Positions 35,006 through 48,052 are shown, counted from the first letter of the stretch. The stretch: DNA of 64,000 nucleotides from Antedon mediterranea (GCF_964355755.1 NC_092672.1:31370501-31434500), one strand, 5' to 3'. The notes: generated by a model from the letters alone, not told the origin. A program made the numbers and translations.

Positions 35006-35999
35006 GTATACTGTATACAATTGTTTCCTGAATGACATCAACTGTACATTGAAAATGAAAGAATCTTGAATCTCAATGAAACAAAATGCAAATAAATTTA
35101 TTCTACTAATCACTGTCCTATACAGATTAAAGAAATAAGATCGCTGACACGTGTTTACACAGATGTTGTATAATTACATCAAGTGTATTTAGCGGCCATA
35201 CTACACACACAGTAGATGATGCCTCTACCAATGCAACAGTCTAATTACCTAATTGTTACTAGTATAATAAAGCTGAAAATATTCACCAGCAATTCTCAAT
35301 GCTGCTGTACCATAGGAAAATGCTATAATATGGCAGTCTGTATCATGGAAGATTTGGTTGAATGGTTAGGGTCTATGACAGAGGTACATCACATGTGTTT
35401 CACATTTGATACTGTATAACAGAATTTGCATACCATGATATTGAAACAAATTTAAATAAAGTACATTAATAATATCGTAATAATATTTAAAATATTATTT
35501 TGAAGAATAATGCTGGGAAATATACAATACAATTTGAAGTTGATTTAAAACAAATTTTTGTGGGGAGGTACTTTATAAAAAATACCCAGATAGTTTATTA
35601 TATCAATAAAATTACATGTTTAATATAATTTTATTCTAATTTTTTTCTTTATTTTTGTTTGCGATATTACATATAATTTGACCACCATAAAGTACTTTTT
35701 TTTTTATATGCAAGTGAAATTAAAAAAAATACAACATAAAGTTTTCTTACCGTCCCATCGATTATTTAGAAATAAAAAAGTATCCTGGTAATTCAAAGGT
35801 ATTGGAAGACAAATGAGCAAGGCATGTGTTGATTAAAACCAAGGCAACATTAAATGGCGAAGATATAGCAACTAGAAAGTATCCATAAATATATCCAAAA
35901 TAAATGATTCCTAAACGAATGTCAATAGATTTCCATCCTCTCTCAGTGAAATGAATGACTGAATGTTAACTCCAGGCTATTGTGACACACTAAACTCAC

Positions 36000-36038
36000 A
36001 GATCAGGCCTTCACTGTATAGTGACACCATCCAGCAGA
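36000..36038 (-). CDS. Weak exon candidate, 39 bases
   Basis: Donor GTGAGT is strong, acceptor ends GTCTTGTAG, single open frame CWMVSLYSEGLI (phase 1 to 1). Phase fits between 38387-38457 and 24556-24635. A CCAAT box (AACCAATCAG) lies at about 36055 on the plus strand, so a promoter region is an alternative reading. Confidence 0.22.
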
Positions 36039-36458
36039 CTACAAGACAGTTTCAACCAATCAGATTGCTGCAAACTGCACTTTCAACACATTCACTGTGG
36101 CTTAGCTTTTTAATGAGCAAATGGATCATGGCCGTAGGGTAGAAGATCCACAGGGCAGATTAATTGAATGATAGATCCCTGGGGATTTTTGAATAATCAA
36201 TAGAACTTTCATCACTGTCTTTTGTTCGTATAAAAAAATCATTTTATAAATAGTGTCGAAGAAAAACAAAAGAGGAAAATCAATAAGAAAAATTGATCGG
36301 TTTATATAATTGCGTAATTTCAGGCTTAGATTTCTCGGTTATGTGTCAAAGAAGACGATTGCCTTAGCAAAATTGATTAACTTTACAATCGTGTCGTTTC
36401 GAGAAATGTATGTAATGGTTTAACATAAAAAAATTGTGTATATATATATATATATATA

Positions 36459-36640
36459 TTATCTACACTGATGAAGGGCTAGTGTTGCCCGAAAGCTCTG
36501 CTTACTTTTCTGGCTGTTTTACTTTATCATTTTGATTTAGCTTTTTTTTGTATCTCCATTGAGATCCAGCAACTGATACCCACAGCATTTTCATTTTTTT
36601 TTTCGTAATTTGCCTTTGGATTTATATTATCTACACAGTG
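36459..36640 (+). mobile_element. Dispersed repeat with hammerhead-ribozyme-like core, copy A
   Basis: CTGATGA (36468-36474), a hairpin with GGGC/GCCC arms, then GAAA (36491-36494) follow the conserved core order of a hammerhead ribozyme. The repeat continues with GCTCTGC, TTTTCTGGCTGTTTTACTTT, TCTCCATTGAGATCCAG and CTTTGGATTTATA. The same 170-bp unit lies inverted at 43035-43215. An extra A between the core and stem II, and no visible stem III, mean that activity is doubtful. Penelope-like and other retroelements are known to carry such motifs; assignment to one of them is inference. A (TA)n run precedes it. Confidence 0.5.
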
Positions 36641-38380
36641 TTATATCCTTTGTATACAAAGTACATATAAACTTAAAATTCACCTTGGATCAAAACAATT
36701 TTTAAGCAATTTCGAAAATGAAAATGGACAAGATAAAAGAAATATATTTATACAATAACGATGTAAGAATTTAAAAACATCTAAAAATAAATTTTAGTCA
36801 TATTGCTTTTGTTATGTAAAAAAGATCTCACAAACTCAAACATCATCAAATTATACAACACAATCTTAAAGAAATAAATAATGATATAATTGTAAACAGG
36901 TAGACTGAAGAAACTATTTCGAAAATTTATGTTTAAAAAAGCAATAACGAAAAAAAAAAAAAAATTACAAATTCACTCATCTTGTTCAGTCTCAATTTTC
37001 AAACAATAGGTAAAATGAACAATTAAAATAAGCATATTGTTTAACTTTGTTAATAACAATGTTGATAAATCCCCTTATTAAACTCAATGCTAAGTTGTAG
37101 TAAACAAGACGATTATTGCCATTGATTCGTAGACATCTTAGGTTGCCGTCATTTTTTATTAACAAAGGAGACTAATTGTCGAAAGTCAATACCCATAATC
37201 CCTCAAATACCATACTATTATTCTCTTATTCAAGATTAGTTTAGAAACTTTTATAGTATTAATTGTTTTGGAAAACATTTTAATGTTGTTGTTCACTTGT
37301 GTATGCGAGATAACCGCCAGTGTTAATCCTTTAACACGCGTAACTATTGTGTAGTAAAGCTTATTTATCTGGTATTTAAACGTGGTATTGATTTTAAAAC
37401 ATCAAATGTTGCCGTGTTAATTTAAAGGTAGGGTGTTATTTAATATCTCACTGTCTGGTCAGTATAAGTATTTGTTTTCTCTCACTCTCAAGAACTGGTA
37501 AAGAATCCTGTAGTCTGCCTAATTTCCTATCTTAAATAAATTATATTCAAATTCTCCAAAATGCTTTAATAAAGAAATAAACAAAATAATAATTCATTAA
37601 AATTTGATAAACATGTCAAATAATACTTTAAAAGCTTCATGTTTTCATTTAAAATAATGTATTTTTTTAAATTTAAGTCATATACCGATGTTTTTTCCCC
37701 TTTTTATTTTTACTTCACTTCAACATCAAATTTATTCAACTAAGGCAACTTATTTACAAGCATATAATTTTTTTCATTTTTTATTTTTCAAATCATTGTA
37801 AAGTTTATTTAATTTTAATTATTTATTTCAGTGATAAAAAAGGAAACACTGGAGTTACTTTTACTATAAAAAAAACAACAAGTTTATTGCACCAATTCAG
37901 CAGATGAAAACTAGGCTTCTGTTCAAGATTTTAGGCTTCTGACGTCTAGTTTAATTGTAAAACTATATCTCTTATAATAAGATTAGTGATATTATTACAT
38001 CAAGCCGACATGTCCATTTAAACAATGAACAAAGCCTATGAAATGTCTGTCACGTGTAATGGTCAGCACACTAATTTTTAATTTTTGCTTACAAGGTATT
38101 AGTAATGGCATTTGTTAAAATTTAAAAGCTACAGATAATACCGGCCAGATGCCGGTTACATAGAAAATTATCTTGAGCTATAGACCCAAGGTTATGCGAC
38201 TCCAACGTTAAGTACCTAGATGCAAGAAATAACGACTGTCTAATTTAGTTTGATATAATAAAATGAATATTCTCTGGTAATATTATATGAATTAAAATGA
38301 GTCATCTGCTATATTTAGATCTTTTAAAAAGTTGTCCATTTTTTTTGTGTGTACTTTGTTTTTGATCTAATAATTTATTG
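36640..38380. other. AT-rich DNA, no gene recognised
   Basis: Only A/T runs and short simple repeats. Confidence 0.5.
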
Positions 38381-38386
38381 TCTTAC

Positions 38387-38457
38387 CATTAAGATACGTA
38401 AATGGCTGTCCAGGTGGTGTCCCTCTTGACTTTACTACACAGGAGTGTAAATTGGTA
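38387..38457 (-). CDS. Candidate exon, 71 bases, phase 2 to 1
   Basis: On the minus strand an acceptor with CACCCTTTGCAG and the donor GTAAGA bound 71 bases. Two frames are closed; the open one reads NLHSCVVKSRGTPPGQPFTY, well composed for a protein. Its start phase matches the end of the candidate first exon at 59859-60031. No domain recognised. It lies just outside the SINE at 38519-38826. Confidence 0.45.
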
Positions 38458-38518
38458 CTGCAAAGGGTGCCGAAGGGGAGGGGAAGTGAGAGGGTTGGAA
38501 AGGGAAGATCATCCACAT

Positions 38519-38826
38519 AATAATAATACCACATTTATATAGCGCCCTTTTCATGAGTAATCATGCTCAAAGGCGCTTTACAAGCATTATTACCCCAGTA
38601 TTTTTTGGGATCAAACACGTATGGAAACATACTCCCATAATGCAGTCGGTAACCAGTGCAAAGTTGTGTCTAGATCTAACTGGGTACCCATTTATACACC
38701 TTGGTGGAGAGAGGCAACGTAAGTAAAGTATCTTGCCTACGGATACAAGCAATGCGGCGAGAGTTGGATTCGAAGCTAGGTCTGACGATCGGTAGTCCAA
38801 CGTCCAACACACTGCGCCACACGCCC
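38519..38826 (-). repeat. tRNA-derived SINE, family 3, near full length
   Basis: On the minus strand it begins GGGCGTGTGGCGCAGTGTGT (tRNA head with A box), continues with GCTTCGAATCCAACTC (B box), and ends at AAAGGGCGCTATATAAATGT followed by ATT repeats. GGTACCCATTTATACACC and GGTGGAGAGAGGCAA are internal landmarks. This layout (tRNA head, conserved body, AAGCGC...TATA tail) is seen in SINEs of echinoderms and other marine invertebrates. Confidence 0.75.
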
Positions 38827-39342
38827 TTACATAAGTTTTCACTTTCTTTCTTTTTTGGTGAATGGAAACAAAAATGACTTTGTTTGGCTGGATTCTATAT
38901 AATTTGATCATAGAAATTAAACAAAAATATATATTTAAAACATTTCAACGTTGTTGTATATATCAGAAAGTGACATAATTTGATCTTTCACAGACTTAAA
39001 ACAAAATGAAAAAAGAATATACATAATATACATTATAACGCAAAAAGTGTCAACAAGGCCTAATGGATTCCGTGTCTGAAGTACATGTGTTTAGACACCA
39101 AGATTGTGTATCTACCTTATTTAGATCTGATTTTATCCACATTTTATACAAAAATGGCCGCCATTTCAAGACGAGGCAAAAAATTAAGTGTCAACAGGGC
39201 TTAGAGTGATGAGAAGGGTTTAATTAGGATATCTGGCTATGTTGACAGCCTCTAACATTCCACTCCCCCTAACTCATTTTTTCACATTTTTGCCTAGACT
39301 AAAAGAGCCTAAATTAAAAATAGTAGCATTATTTGCTGCCTA

Positions 39343-39512
39343 AAGCATGGTTCCCACTAGAACACAACAAAGTATCTACACAAAGTGCAAGTGGGAACTG
39401 CCGACGCAACAGTGCTGCAAACATCGCAGGTTTGATTTCACGCAGGTGGGGGACAAACACAATAATTGGAAGGGCATTTTCTTACGTTACGTTGCAAGTG
39501 GGAACCATACTT
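39343..39512. mobile_element. MITE family 2 copy
   Basis: Ends AAGCATGGTTCCCACTAGAA and CAAGTGGGAACCATACTT are inverted repeats. An ORF through it is a by-product. Confidence 0.6.
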
Positions 39513-40220
39513 AATACCTATTAGTATCAATATCAACAGACGAATATAGAATTGACGAGAAATTATAAGCAAACACTTTTAAAATAGGATAGACAACACC
39601 GAAAGTGTAGATGTTACAAATACACTGTATCTAATACAGACAAGATTAACAATATCTAGATTAACAGTACCTAATCCCTCTCCTATCAGTTTACCACTAT
39701 ACATTTACCTAAACAAAGGGATAACTTAAGGTACTTAAATCCTTTATTGATTTGTGTACATCATGTTATTCGTTTATTTTCGGTAAAGGCTTACGATTCT
39801 TAATACCACAAATTTAGTCAATAAAGGATTTCGGTATTTTAAATGGCATGATAATCCATTCAGTCTTCTGTGATGTTTAGTGTTGCGGATACTTAATCCC
39901 ACCAGTATCATTGATATGGGATAATCTCACAGCAAACAAATGGTTATTCTTAACAAATTGTAAAAACATAAACATTACCCTGGACGTAGAGAAAAGGTGA
40001 GGATACGCTATTGTTTGACAACCAAAAACAAGTATTACTAATATAGTTACTGACTTATTACGATAGTTACATGTTATATATAATTATACTGTATTTACAG
40101 TGAAATCATTTTTGCATCTAAAGGTAAACCGCAATGTAAATCCTATAGACCGCAATTAATAGAGAAAGGTAAATTTAAAGCGAAAAACCAAGCATAGTGT
40201 ATTTGCTAACAGTATATTTT

Positions 40221-40235
40221 GGGGGGGGGGGGGGG
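40221..40235 (+). repeat. Poly(G) run
   Basis: Fifteen consecutive G after TATATTTT; a possible sequencing-length-uncertain homopolymer. Confidence 0.9.
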
Positions 40236-40280
40236 TGTGGAGGAAATGGTATACTGAACTACCTTTCCAGTAGTTTTTAA

Positions 40281-40380
40281 ATACCGGTACCAATTTTTGT
40301 CACCTTGGTGGAGAGGAGCAAGGGGGATACAGAATCTTGCTCCAAACTCAACACTCTGAAGTCTGACATGGTTTATTAAA
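40281..40380 (-). repeat. SINE family 3 fragment
   Basis: GGTACCAATTTTTGTCACC, TTGGTGGAGAGGAGCAA and ATCTTGCTCC align with the body of the copy at 38519-38826. Confidence 0.5.
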
Positions 40381-40674
40381 GAAGATCCTGACATTCCTGC
40401 TGGATCTGGTGTATCTAAGCTGCTATATTCCTGCCCCAGTTGGTGAAAGCCATTACTGGTTGAATTCTTGATACGCTATCTTGCGGCGGATACTTCTCTA
40501 TTATCTAATGTTTCATTTATATGATCTTGTGTCACGTATTACAACTCTTCATCCTATCTTTCAAATAATTTTAGCTCCAAACTCGATTTTTAATATTACT
40601 TTCTTTACCCAAATTATTTTCTTTGGACCAGGAGATTGAATCCACAACCTCTGGATTGCAAGTATAATACTCTA

Positions 40675-40849
40675 AAGCTCTGTCTACACTATCAAACTTT
40701 ATGTGACAAAAAAATGTGATGTGCCCATATATAGACATGATGATGTCATATCACCACCATACTTGGGCATATCACTACCATATTTGGGCATATCACTACC
40801 ATATTTGTTGGGCACATCACACTTTTTTTTATAGTGTAGACAGGAGCTT
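40675..40849. mobile_element. MITE family 1, TA-flanked copy
   Basis: TIR AAGCTCTGTCTACACTATCA, flanked by TA at both sides (40673-40674 and 40850-40851). The interior repeats ATATTTGGGCATATCACTACC. No coding capacity. TA duplication suggests a Tc1/mariner-type mover. Confidence 0.75.
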
Positions 40850-40999
40850 TAAGGAAGAAGAAACCTCTGGATTAGGTTTTGAAGTCCAATGCTCTAAATG
40901 TTTTGAATATTTCATAAGTTACTTTTTTTATATTTAGAAGAAAAACTTTTCAAAAATTCATATTCATTCAGTTAATATTTGTTGTAATTATAAGATAAT

Positions 41000-42900
41000 A
41001 AAAGATTATGAATAAATGAAAAGTACATTAAATAATATATTCATCGGAATATATGGCTCTGATAAAAGTTTAATGCAAAACAGTGATAGAGAACAAAAGG
41101 TAATAAAATAATTCTATAGTTTGAATAGAGAACATATTTGAAATATATCTACTTTACTAGTACGAGTTCAGTATTGTACAAAAAATATAAATAATATAAT
41201 TATGAATAATTAATAAATTTAAATATTTTTGATATTAAATTGATTATTTAGGGTCGAAAAGTGCACTTTGAATAATGCATAAATTAAGCCAAAAAAAAAA
41301 TGAAAAAGTGAAAATAATTTTTAAAACATAGAATGACAGAGGGCGTGCTATCTAATATTTTGGCTCATATTGAAAAATATTAGTGACCACAGTTGCCATA
41401 TAGGCCAACCAGATACGCTAAATGAAAGCAGTGCAGACTACTCAGTTCACTACACTTGTGTTGCGGCATGCTGAGCGTATCTACACTAACGTGTTCCTTA
41501 AAGATCCTTGTGTGCACAAATTTCAAGCTCGGCACAATATCCCCGAGTGCAATGTTCATATTTCTAAATAATCTATGCACCACTCCACAACAATTAAAGC
41601 AAAATTCTGACATGCAACATTTCTGAAAATGAGCATGAGCAGAATTTAAGCTATAATTAAAGATGCGGTCATAACACTTTACATCAATTACCATAAATCG
41701 CAGATCTGATGTATTCGTACACAGACCGGTGTAATTGCAGCGAACGTCATGATAATTTATTCAGTACTTTAAGAATTTAGAAAGATTGGGTTAGTGAATA
41801 CCTGGCAGTTCAATTAAATTCCAGGTAATTGAAAATGCAATATATGAACATCGTTTATTTTGATTTTTGGTATATTACATCATGTATCCAAAGATTTTTT
41901 TGTTATTCTTTATTAAAAACAAACCAATTGGCAGAAAATCTGCTGAATTGCATGGTAAGGGACAATATACATTCAAAAGACAAGTAAAGTAATAGTCATC
42001 ATTAAACAAAATTATCGCAATTAAAAAATATATGTAAATGTAAACATAAAGTTAAAAAAATATAGTCTTATTGCAAGGATATAGTATATACATTATTACT
42101 TAATTACAGTATAAAAATATAATCTTAAATTTAAGTTGCAGTATTTACATTGATTTCTTAATTAAGGTTTACATCAGTCGACTTCAGACAATTAAATAAT
42201 TACAATTATACATTTACAAAAACATTAAATACATTCAACATAATTAAATCAATCATAACATTTCTGTTTGTCCCTCAACAAGCACAAAACATTATATATT
42301 GCAGGATGTCGAAAAATATTAAGATTTACTTGAATTAAAATAATAAATTGAACCGAATTCTTGATGAAATGTAACCTGACATCCTGTTTGTGCATATTTT
42401 TATATAAAATAGCAAAATATTATTGCATATACAAAAATTTGATGGATGATGATATTAAAGAACTATTTTAAAATTATATGTGACATTTCTTTTTAGTGAC
42501 TAAAAGATATTATAAGTACTTGCCTCTAGCAATCGCTGTGTTAGAAATTGACAGATCACAACTTCAATCAAAATTCTAATTTTCTTTTTGTCCAAATAAC
42601 ACGCCGATTCTTTTTGACGCTATTTCATAATAGATCATGAAATATATTTGTTAAAAGTGATATCGGTTAATGGATTAGATATCAAATATTATTATGTGTA
42701 TAGAATATATTTTCATGTTTGATTGCAAACTATTTATCACCATTCGATCTGTTAACTCAACGATGGTTACATTTTTTTCTCTATTATCTATTTTCTTCCT
42801 ATATTCCTTTAAAATAATTTATTAAATATATTTAATAAATAAATATCTTGGGCACAGAATAAATTTTAAACCACCTGGTGATATACAGAAATATATATAT
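41000..42900. other. Very AT-rich DNA, no gene recognised
   Basis: Low-complexity A/T sequence; an open stretch on the minus strand at 41380-41694 has no family match or splice context. Confidence 0.45.
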
Positions 42901-42919
42901 ATATATAGTTTGTAACGAT

Positions 42920-43010
42920 ACGATGAGGAAATCTGTGAGAATGAGAAAAAGTCGTGGAGAGATACTTGATATGCAGATGTCCTAACAATTAGACCACTTA
43001 GGGCTTTTAT
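42920..43010 (-). repeat. tRNA-derived SINE, family 1, internally shortened
   Basis: GAAATCTGTGAGAATGAGAA, CTTGATATGCAGATGTCC and ATTAGACCACTTAGGGC; the B-box part is deleted. It adjoins the hammerhead-like repeat on its right. Confidence 0.6.
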
Positions 43011-43034
43011 GGTTCAAATTCAATTGGATAGCGA

Positions 43035-43215
43035 CTCTTGAATATATAAATCCAACGGCAAATTACTGAAAAAATGACAATGTTGTGGATATCAGTGACT
43101 GGATCTCAATGGAGATACAAAAAAAAAAGTGAAAAGCTAAATCAAAACGAGAAAGTAAAACAGCCAGAAAAGTTAGCAGAGCTTTCGGGCAACACTAGCC
43201 CTTCATCAGTGCAAG
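43035..43215 (-). mobile_element. Dispersed repeat with hammerhead-like core, copy B
   Basis: Inverse of 36459-36640; the core (43183-43209) is identical in CTGATGA, GGGC/GCCC stem and GAAA. Flanks differ, so the two copies inserted independently. Confidence 0.5.
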
Positions 43216-43526
43216 TGACTCTTTAATATTATAAATATATATATACATTTTCACAAAAATTGCCATCCTACCATAGCCAAATGGATAAAAGAGAAAGGTG
43301 CCCCATCCCAAACGGCACAAGTTTTGGTTTGTGGTTTATAAGGACACAGGGTAAGAAAGGGAGTTCAGCGCTATTATATATTCCGAGTTAGTACTATTTA
43401 TAGATGTCAAACATCATGTCACCTATTTTGCATTTTGTAAACACATCCTTGTATTGTCAAGAACAAAATGAACGTATAAATAATAATATACTGTGTACTC
43501 TATTAATCTAATCTACTTGCTGGGAG

Positions 43527-43910
43527 GTTGAAATCGCATTCACACAAATCTATAAGACATTATAATTACAATACTCGAAATAACATTATTTGTTTGATCT
43601 TAAATATGCTTTTTTTTCATTTAGAAGGTTGTAACCGCATTTTCAAAAAATTCTATAAGAAAATTATATTACAATATACTATAAATTATTTGATCTTAAA
43701 ATTGCTTTTTTTTTGGTTTTTTTTTTTCATTTAGAAGGTTGTAACCGCATTTTCAAAAAATTCTATAAGAAAATTATATTACAATATACTATAAATTATT
43801 TGATCTTAAAATTGCTTTTTTTTTGTTTTTTTTTTTTATTTAGAAGGTTGTAACCACATTTTCACAAATTCTATAAGAAATCATAATCACAATATATTGC
43901 AAATATTAAT
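43527..43910. repeat. Tandem repeat, about 110 bp, 3.5 copies
   Basis: TTTAGAAGGTTGTAACCGCA, TTCTATAAGAAAATTATATT and TTATTTGATCTTAAAATTGC recur at 110-111 bp, with long T runs. Confidence 0.85.
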
Positions 43911-44257
43911 TTTATCTTTAATTTTATTTTTTAAAATGTTTCATCATTTGAATCGGAATATGAATTATTCATTCAACATTGATTTAATATCCCAAATCAC
44001 ATTATTAAATGATTTTTAAAATATTTTTAAAAAAATTTTTCTAATTTAGGTAAATATATATTATTCATGCAATTATATAATAATTGTAATTCCTTATATG
44101 TATTACTTTGTTGAGAGCCTATCAACTGTAATATATTTTTGGTTATAATTTAGGTAATCCTGCCTCATTGATTAAAATTTTTCTGTCTGTATGTTCGTTT
44201 TTGTTTTCTATGGCGAAATAAATGATCTAATATCTATACAAAATAGTATCCACCTAC

Positions 44258-44307
44258 CTGGACCGTTTAACCGGAGTACACAAGATCGCAACCCACGAGA
44301 GTTCCAT
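44258..44307 (-). CDS. Possible first coding exon MELSWVAILCTPVKRS
   Basis: ATG in the context GCGAAAATGG, open for 16 codons to a GTAGGT donor, ends in phase 2. Nothing else supports it. Confidence 0.18.
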
Positions 44308-44598
44308 TTTCGCAAAAAAAAAAAAATTGTTCTTTCAAAAATGTGTGTAAAATTTAACGTTCCTTTGCAGACAAATATTGATTTCTAAAAATTTATAACA
44401 TTGTTTACGAAAATCCGTCATTCAAAAACATCAAATATATATGAATTTGTATAATTCAAACTTGAATTCTGTACTGGCTAACAGAGATATTGTCTTTCGC
44501 ATCCGAAATTTGTTCAACAATGTTTGTCAGAAGAATTATAAATTTGCTGCATTAAAAGGGTTCGCTTTGATTTGCTTACAGAGTTTTAAATTTCCACT

Positions 44599-44656
44599 AT
44601 GCTTCGACCGCATAAATTTACTTCTAGATTAAGTCTGCGGCACATCCACAACCACG
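44599..44656 (+). CDS. Possible first coding exon MLRPHKFTSRLSLRHIHNH
   Basis: A strong acceptor (TTTGATTTGCTTACAG) lies at 44581 and a strong donor (GTAAGT) follows the open frame. The basic, hydroxylated N-terminus would suit a mitochondrial presequence. About 290 bp from, and divergent to, the candidate at 44258-44307. Confidence 0.2.
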
Positions 44657-45639
44657 GTAAGTTTACTCGGGGGACTAGCGATGTATACGACAGTAGTCAT
44701 GTACCTCACAAATCCTTAAAAAAATAATTTGCTCATTGTGAAACCTACTAAATTAAAATCTGGCAAAGAAATTTTTGAAATTATTTATATAATTTGGTGT
44801 ATTCTTTGTTGATTAGGTTAAACAAGTTATCAAGACAAAAGATTCTTCTTTCAACTCCATCAAATTAATAATAAACAGTATTCAAGTCAGGTAGAGAGAC
44901 TATCAATAAACTTCATGAACATATCAGATTGTTATTTTCCTTTTAGATATACTGTAATGGTAAAATCTCTGAAAAAGAATTTTAGTTTGTGGAAGAAAAT
45001 ACATATGCTGTACAAGAAATCCTATGACATCACTAGTTGTACAGTAATGCGATCCAAAAAAAGATGGTCGATCTAAGATGATATCTTGCCAACAATATCA
45101 ATATGGTAAATATTTATCAACGTAGAGGTACAAAAATAATTTCTTGAAAGAGCAGTGTAGATAGTATTAAATAACAAAATATCGTTGAACACAACTTTTG
45201 ATGCGCGATGGTATCATCTCCGCAGATGCTCCTCTGCCTTTACTCGATCCCGAATTTCCCAACGCTTATAGATCTTCTTAATTTCATCATGTAAATTTTA
45301 AACGTCACATGTTAATGAAGTAGCAGACAACTAATGAAGACTTTGTATGCAGTCGGAACGAAAGCATGGCGGGATGAATAACTATTCAAATTTCTTTCCT
45401 AATGACACTAAGAATTCGGTTCATATCAAAATATTTTGAATCTGCCTATCAGAACGTCGCGATCCAAGATGATAAATCAATAAATGTGAATTGTAATACA
45501 AGTCCATCTTCACTCTAAATACTTGAGGAGTTTGAAAATTAGCGTCGTTGTCAGTTAGGCATGCAAAGAAATCCGAGACAATGTTACACGCCTGATTAAA
45601 GTCAACTAGTTGCGCTTTCCTACGCATTGTATAATAACT

Positions 45640-47190
45640 ATTAGTAAACGTGATTAAGTTTAGAGGGACGTGTTCTTATTTTAATCCGACAAGCTGCGCG
45701 GCAAAGAAAAAATTGATGAACAAGTCGGTTTAAACCTTGCCGACCTAAACATGATTAATTGATGATATTTTGAGTCAGTCGTTAGGGATTGTGACATTTT
45801 GAGAATTAGAGAGATGCAGGCAATTAGGAAAATGAGAATATCATTTATAAAATATTATGTTCATATCCAACATTTGATATCGTGTTATTAATATTAAATA
45901 TTGATATCAGTGAATCACACAGATTTGCTTTAATTAAACGTTTACTCATCTGCTTAATTCTTACAGCTATTTGTAATAAAAAAACTTTTAAATGTATCAA
46001 TTTATAAATCTTGTTTTTATATTTGTTTCAAACGAAAGGGAAAAACTTGAGACTGCCTCTCAAATATTTACTGACTCTGCGTGGTCACTACACATTTTCA
46101 CCAAATCCTTTCACAAAAAATAAATGTTAAAAATAAACTAATTAAATATTCATTAAAAACATCTACATGTATTTATTTTTTGAGTCTACAAAAAAAAAAA
46201 AATTTGCAAAGATTGCCAAAAGTTTCTGCAACAACAAACAACTCTTACTTACAGGTGATTTTTTTTTATTAACATAAATATTTAAATTTCATGTCATAAG
46301 AGCGCATGGATTCTATAAATTTATATTTGAATTGTTAATTAAGATTACAGCGATACTTTTGGTTGACCTTTTAAAGCATGTACGGTTCTGCATAAATATT
46401 TAAGAGACACCGATACTAAAACAATCTTTTTTTTGGAAGACTGCCATTTTAGTGCAAAAAACTAGATTATTTAGATCTTTATTGTGCCGATAGCAAGTGA
46501 ACCAGTTATTTCTGACTATCCACTGCAGGTCAGGAGGTTAGTGGGTTGGTATCTATAGGATCCGAACTTCCCCTAAATTTTACGAAGTGCCTTTTTTAAA
46601 GTAATAGACGACTATTTGTTATTGTCCTGCTCTGATTCATCCTTAAAATCATAGACCTTATCAATAGAACCTCTTTCTAACAAAAAACTCTAGATCCAAC
46701 CTAGTGGATCTAAAATTGGCTTTGTATAATTATTATGCAAAACAAAAATGAATATTAATATATTACCTTAATTTCATAAATCTTGGTAAATTCCTCTCTA
46801 AAAATGAAAGACTCTCTCAACTATTTCAAAGACAAAACCCTGTTGATATTTTTTCTGCACTTAATTCTGTAACTTCCATTACTTTGCCATTTCCAGCGTT
46901 TCTATTCCCATAGATCCTATTACTCTTCCTTATTGTAATAACAATGTTTATATAGTCTAATTCTCATGTGGTAGTCTTTATGGTTTGTACGATAAAAATG
47001 AAAGTTTCCCATAGGTAAATAAGTCTTTAATGTTTCCCTTTAAAAACTATTGTGTAAAAGACTAAAAATAGATATTATGTAATCAGTTGATGTGTTGCAT
47101 TATGGGGAGAGTGATCTTCCTGTCCGGTTATGATGTATTTATATTAAATGGTAGAACGAAATAAATTACTATTACAACAATGAAGATCAA
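45640..47190. other. AT-rich DNA, no supported gene
   Basis: A 40-codon open stretch near 46790-46910 (SKNERLSQLFQRQNPVDIF) on the plus strand has no splice context and may be an old transposon fragment. Confidence 0.35.
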
Positions 47191-47204
47191 ACAGAGAAGG
47201 TTTA

Positions 47205-47371
47205 AAGCTCTGTCTACACTATCAAACTTTATGTGATAAACAATGTGATGTGCCCATATATGGACATGATTCATGATGTCATATCACTACCATATTTAAG
47301 CATATTACTACCATATTTGGGCACATCACACATTTTTTTGTCAAACTAGTTTGATAGTGTAGACAGAGCTT
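47205..47371. mobile_element. MITE family 1, TA-flanked copy
   Basis: Same TIR as 40675-40849; TA at 47203-47204 and 47372-47373. Confidence 0.78.
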
Positions 47372-47829
47372 TAGAGATAATTTCACTAGTTTTGGCCTAC
47401 TAGTGCCATATTCTTATGGAGAGTTGTTGACCAGATGCCATCTCTGAACCTCGAAAAAACCACACCATACCGTCAACCTCTCCATATCTTTCTAGATGGC
47501 TAGAAAATTCTAAATTTTCTCAAGAATGAGGAATTCTGAGGAATTCTTAATTTCACATAACCATTTCATCTTTCAATTATTTATTATGATGGACAGGTTA
47601 TTCAAAATCGTTTATCATTACCACATGTTATGTGATATAACTACTTTTGTTTTACAAAAAGAAGACTGATGGTTTATCGGTATCTTTTTTATTGTGACTA
47701 ATTTCAAAAACCTATTAACAATAAGTGGAAGGAAACTATAGGAACCTGCTAGGTTCAGACAACCACACTCACTTCCTTAGCTATGATACAAAAATTGTGA
47801 TTGTAATACTCTAGGTGCATTAAGGTTTG

Positions 47830-48052
47830 ATGTTGGTGATCCACCCATCAAAAGTTAGCAATAAATGGTGAAGCTAACTTACTCAAGTTAACAAATCTTA
47901 CCCGGGTAAGTTGGTGATCCACCCACCAAAAGTTAGCAATAAATGGTGAAGCTAACTTACTCAAGTTAACAAGTCTTACCCGGGTAAGTTGGTGATCCAC
48001 CCACCAAAAGTTAGCGGTAATTTGTCCAGGAAGCCAACTTACCCGGGTAAAC
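47830..48052. repeat. 78-bp tandem repeat
   Basis: GGTGATCCACCCACCAAAAG, TTAGCAATAAATGGTGAAGC and TCTTACCCGGGTAAGTT recur at 78 bp, almost three units; the last unit diverges. Confidence 0.85.

Noticed and set aside
35751-35784. 34-base exon candidate on the minus strand, frame DTFLFLNNRWD
   Set aside because: Phase 0 to 1 conflicts with both neighbouring candidates; length allows chance.
38567-38911. 114-codon ORF on the minus strand
   Set aside because: Runs through the tRNA-derived SINE at 38519-38826.
45225-45290. Minus-strand open stretch KKIYKRWEIRDRVKAEEHL ending in a stop, resembling a receptor tail
   Set aside because: An in-frame stop lies just upstream and there is no acceptor with a pyrimidine tract; the plus strand is open too.
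45421-45627. 68-codon ORF on the minus strand starting MRRKAQLVDFNQA
   Set aside because: Plausible composition but no convincing splice site, family or neighbour; left uncalled.
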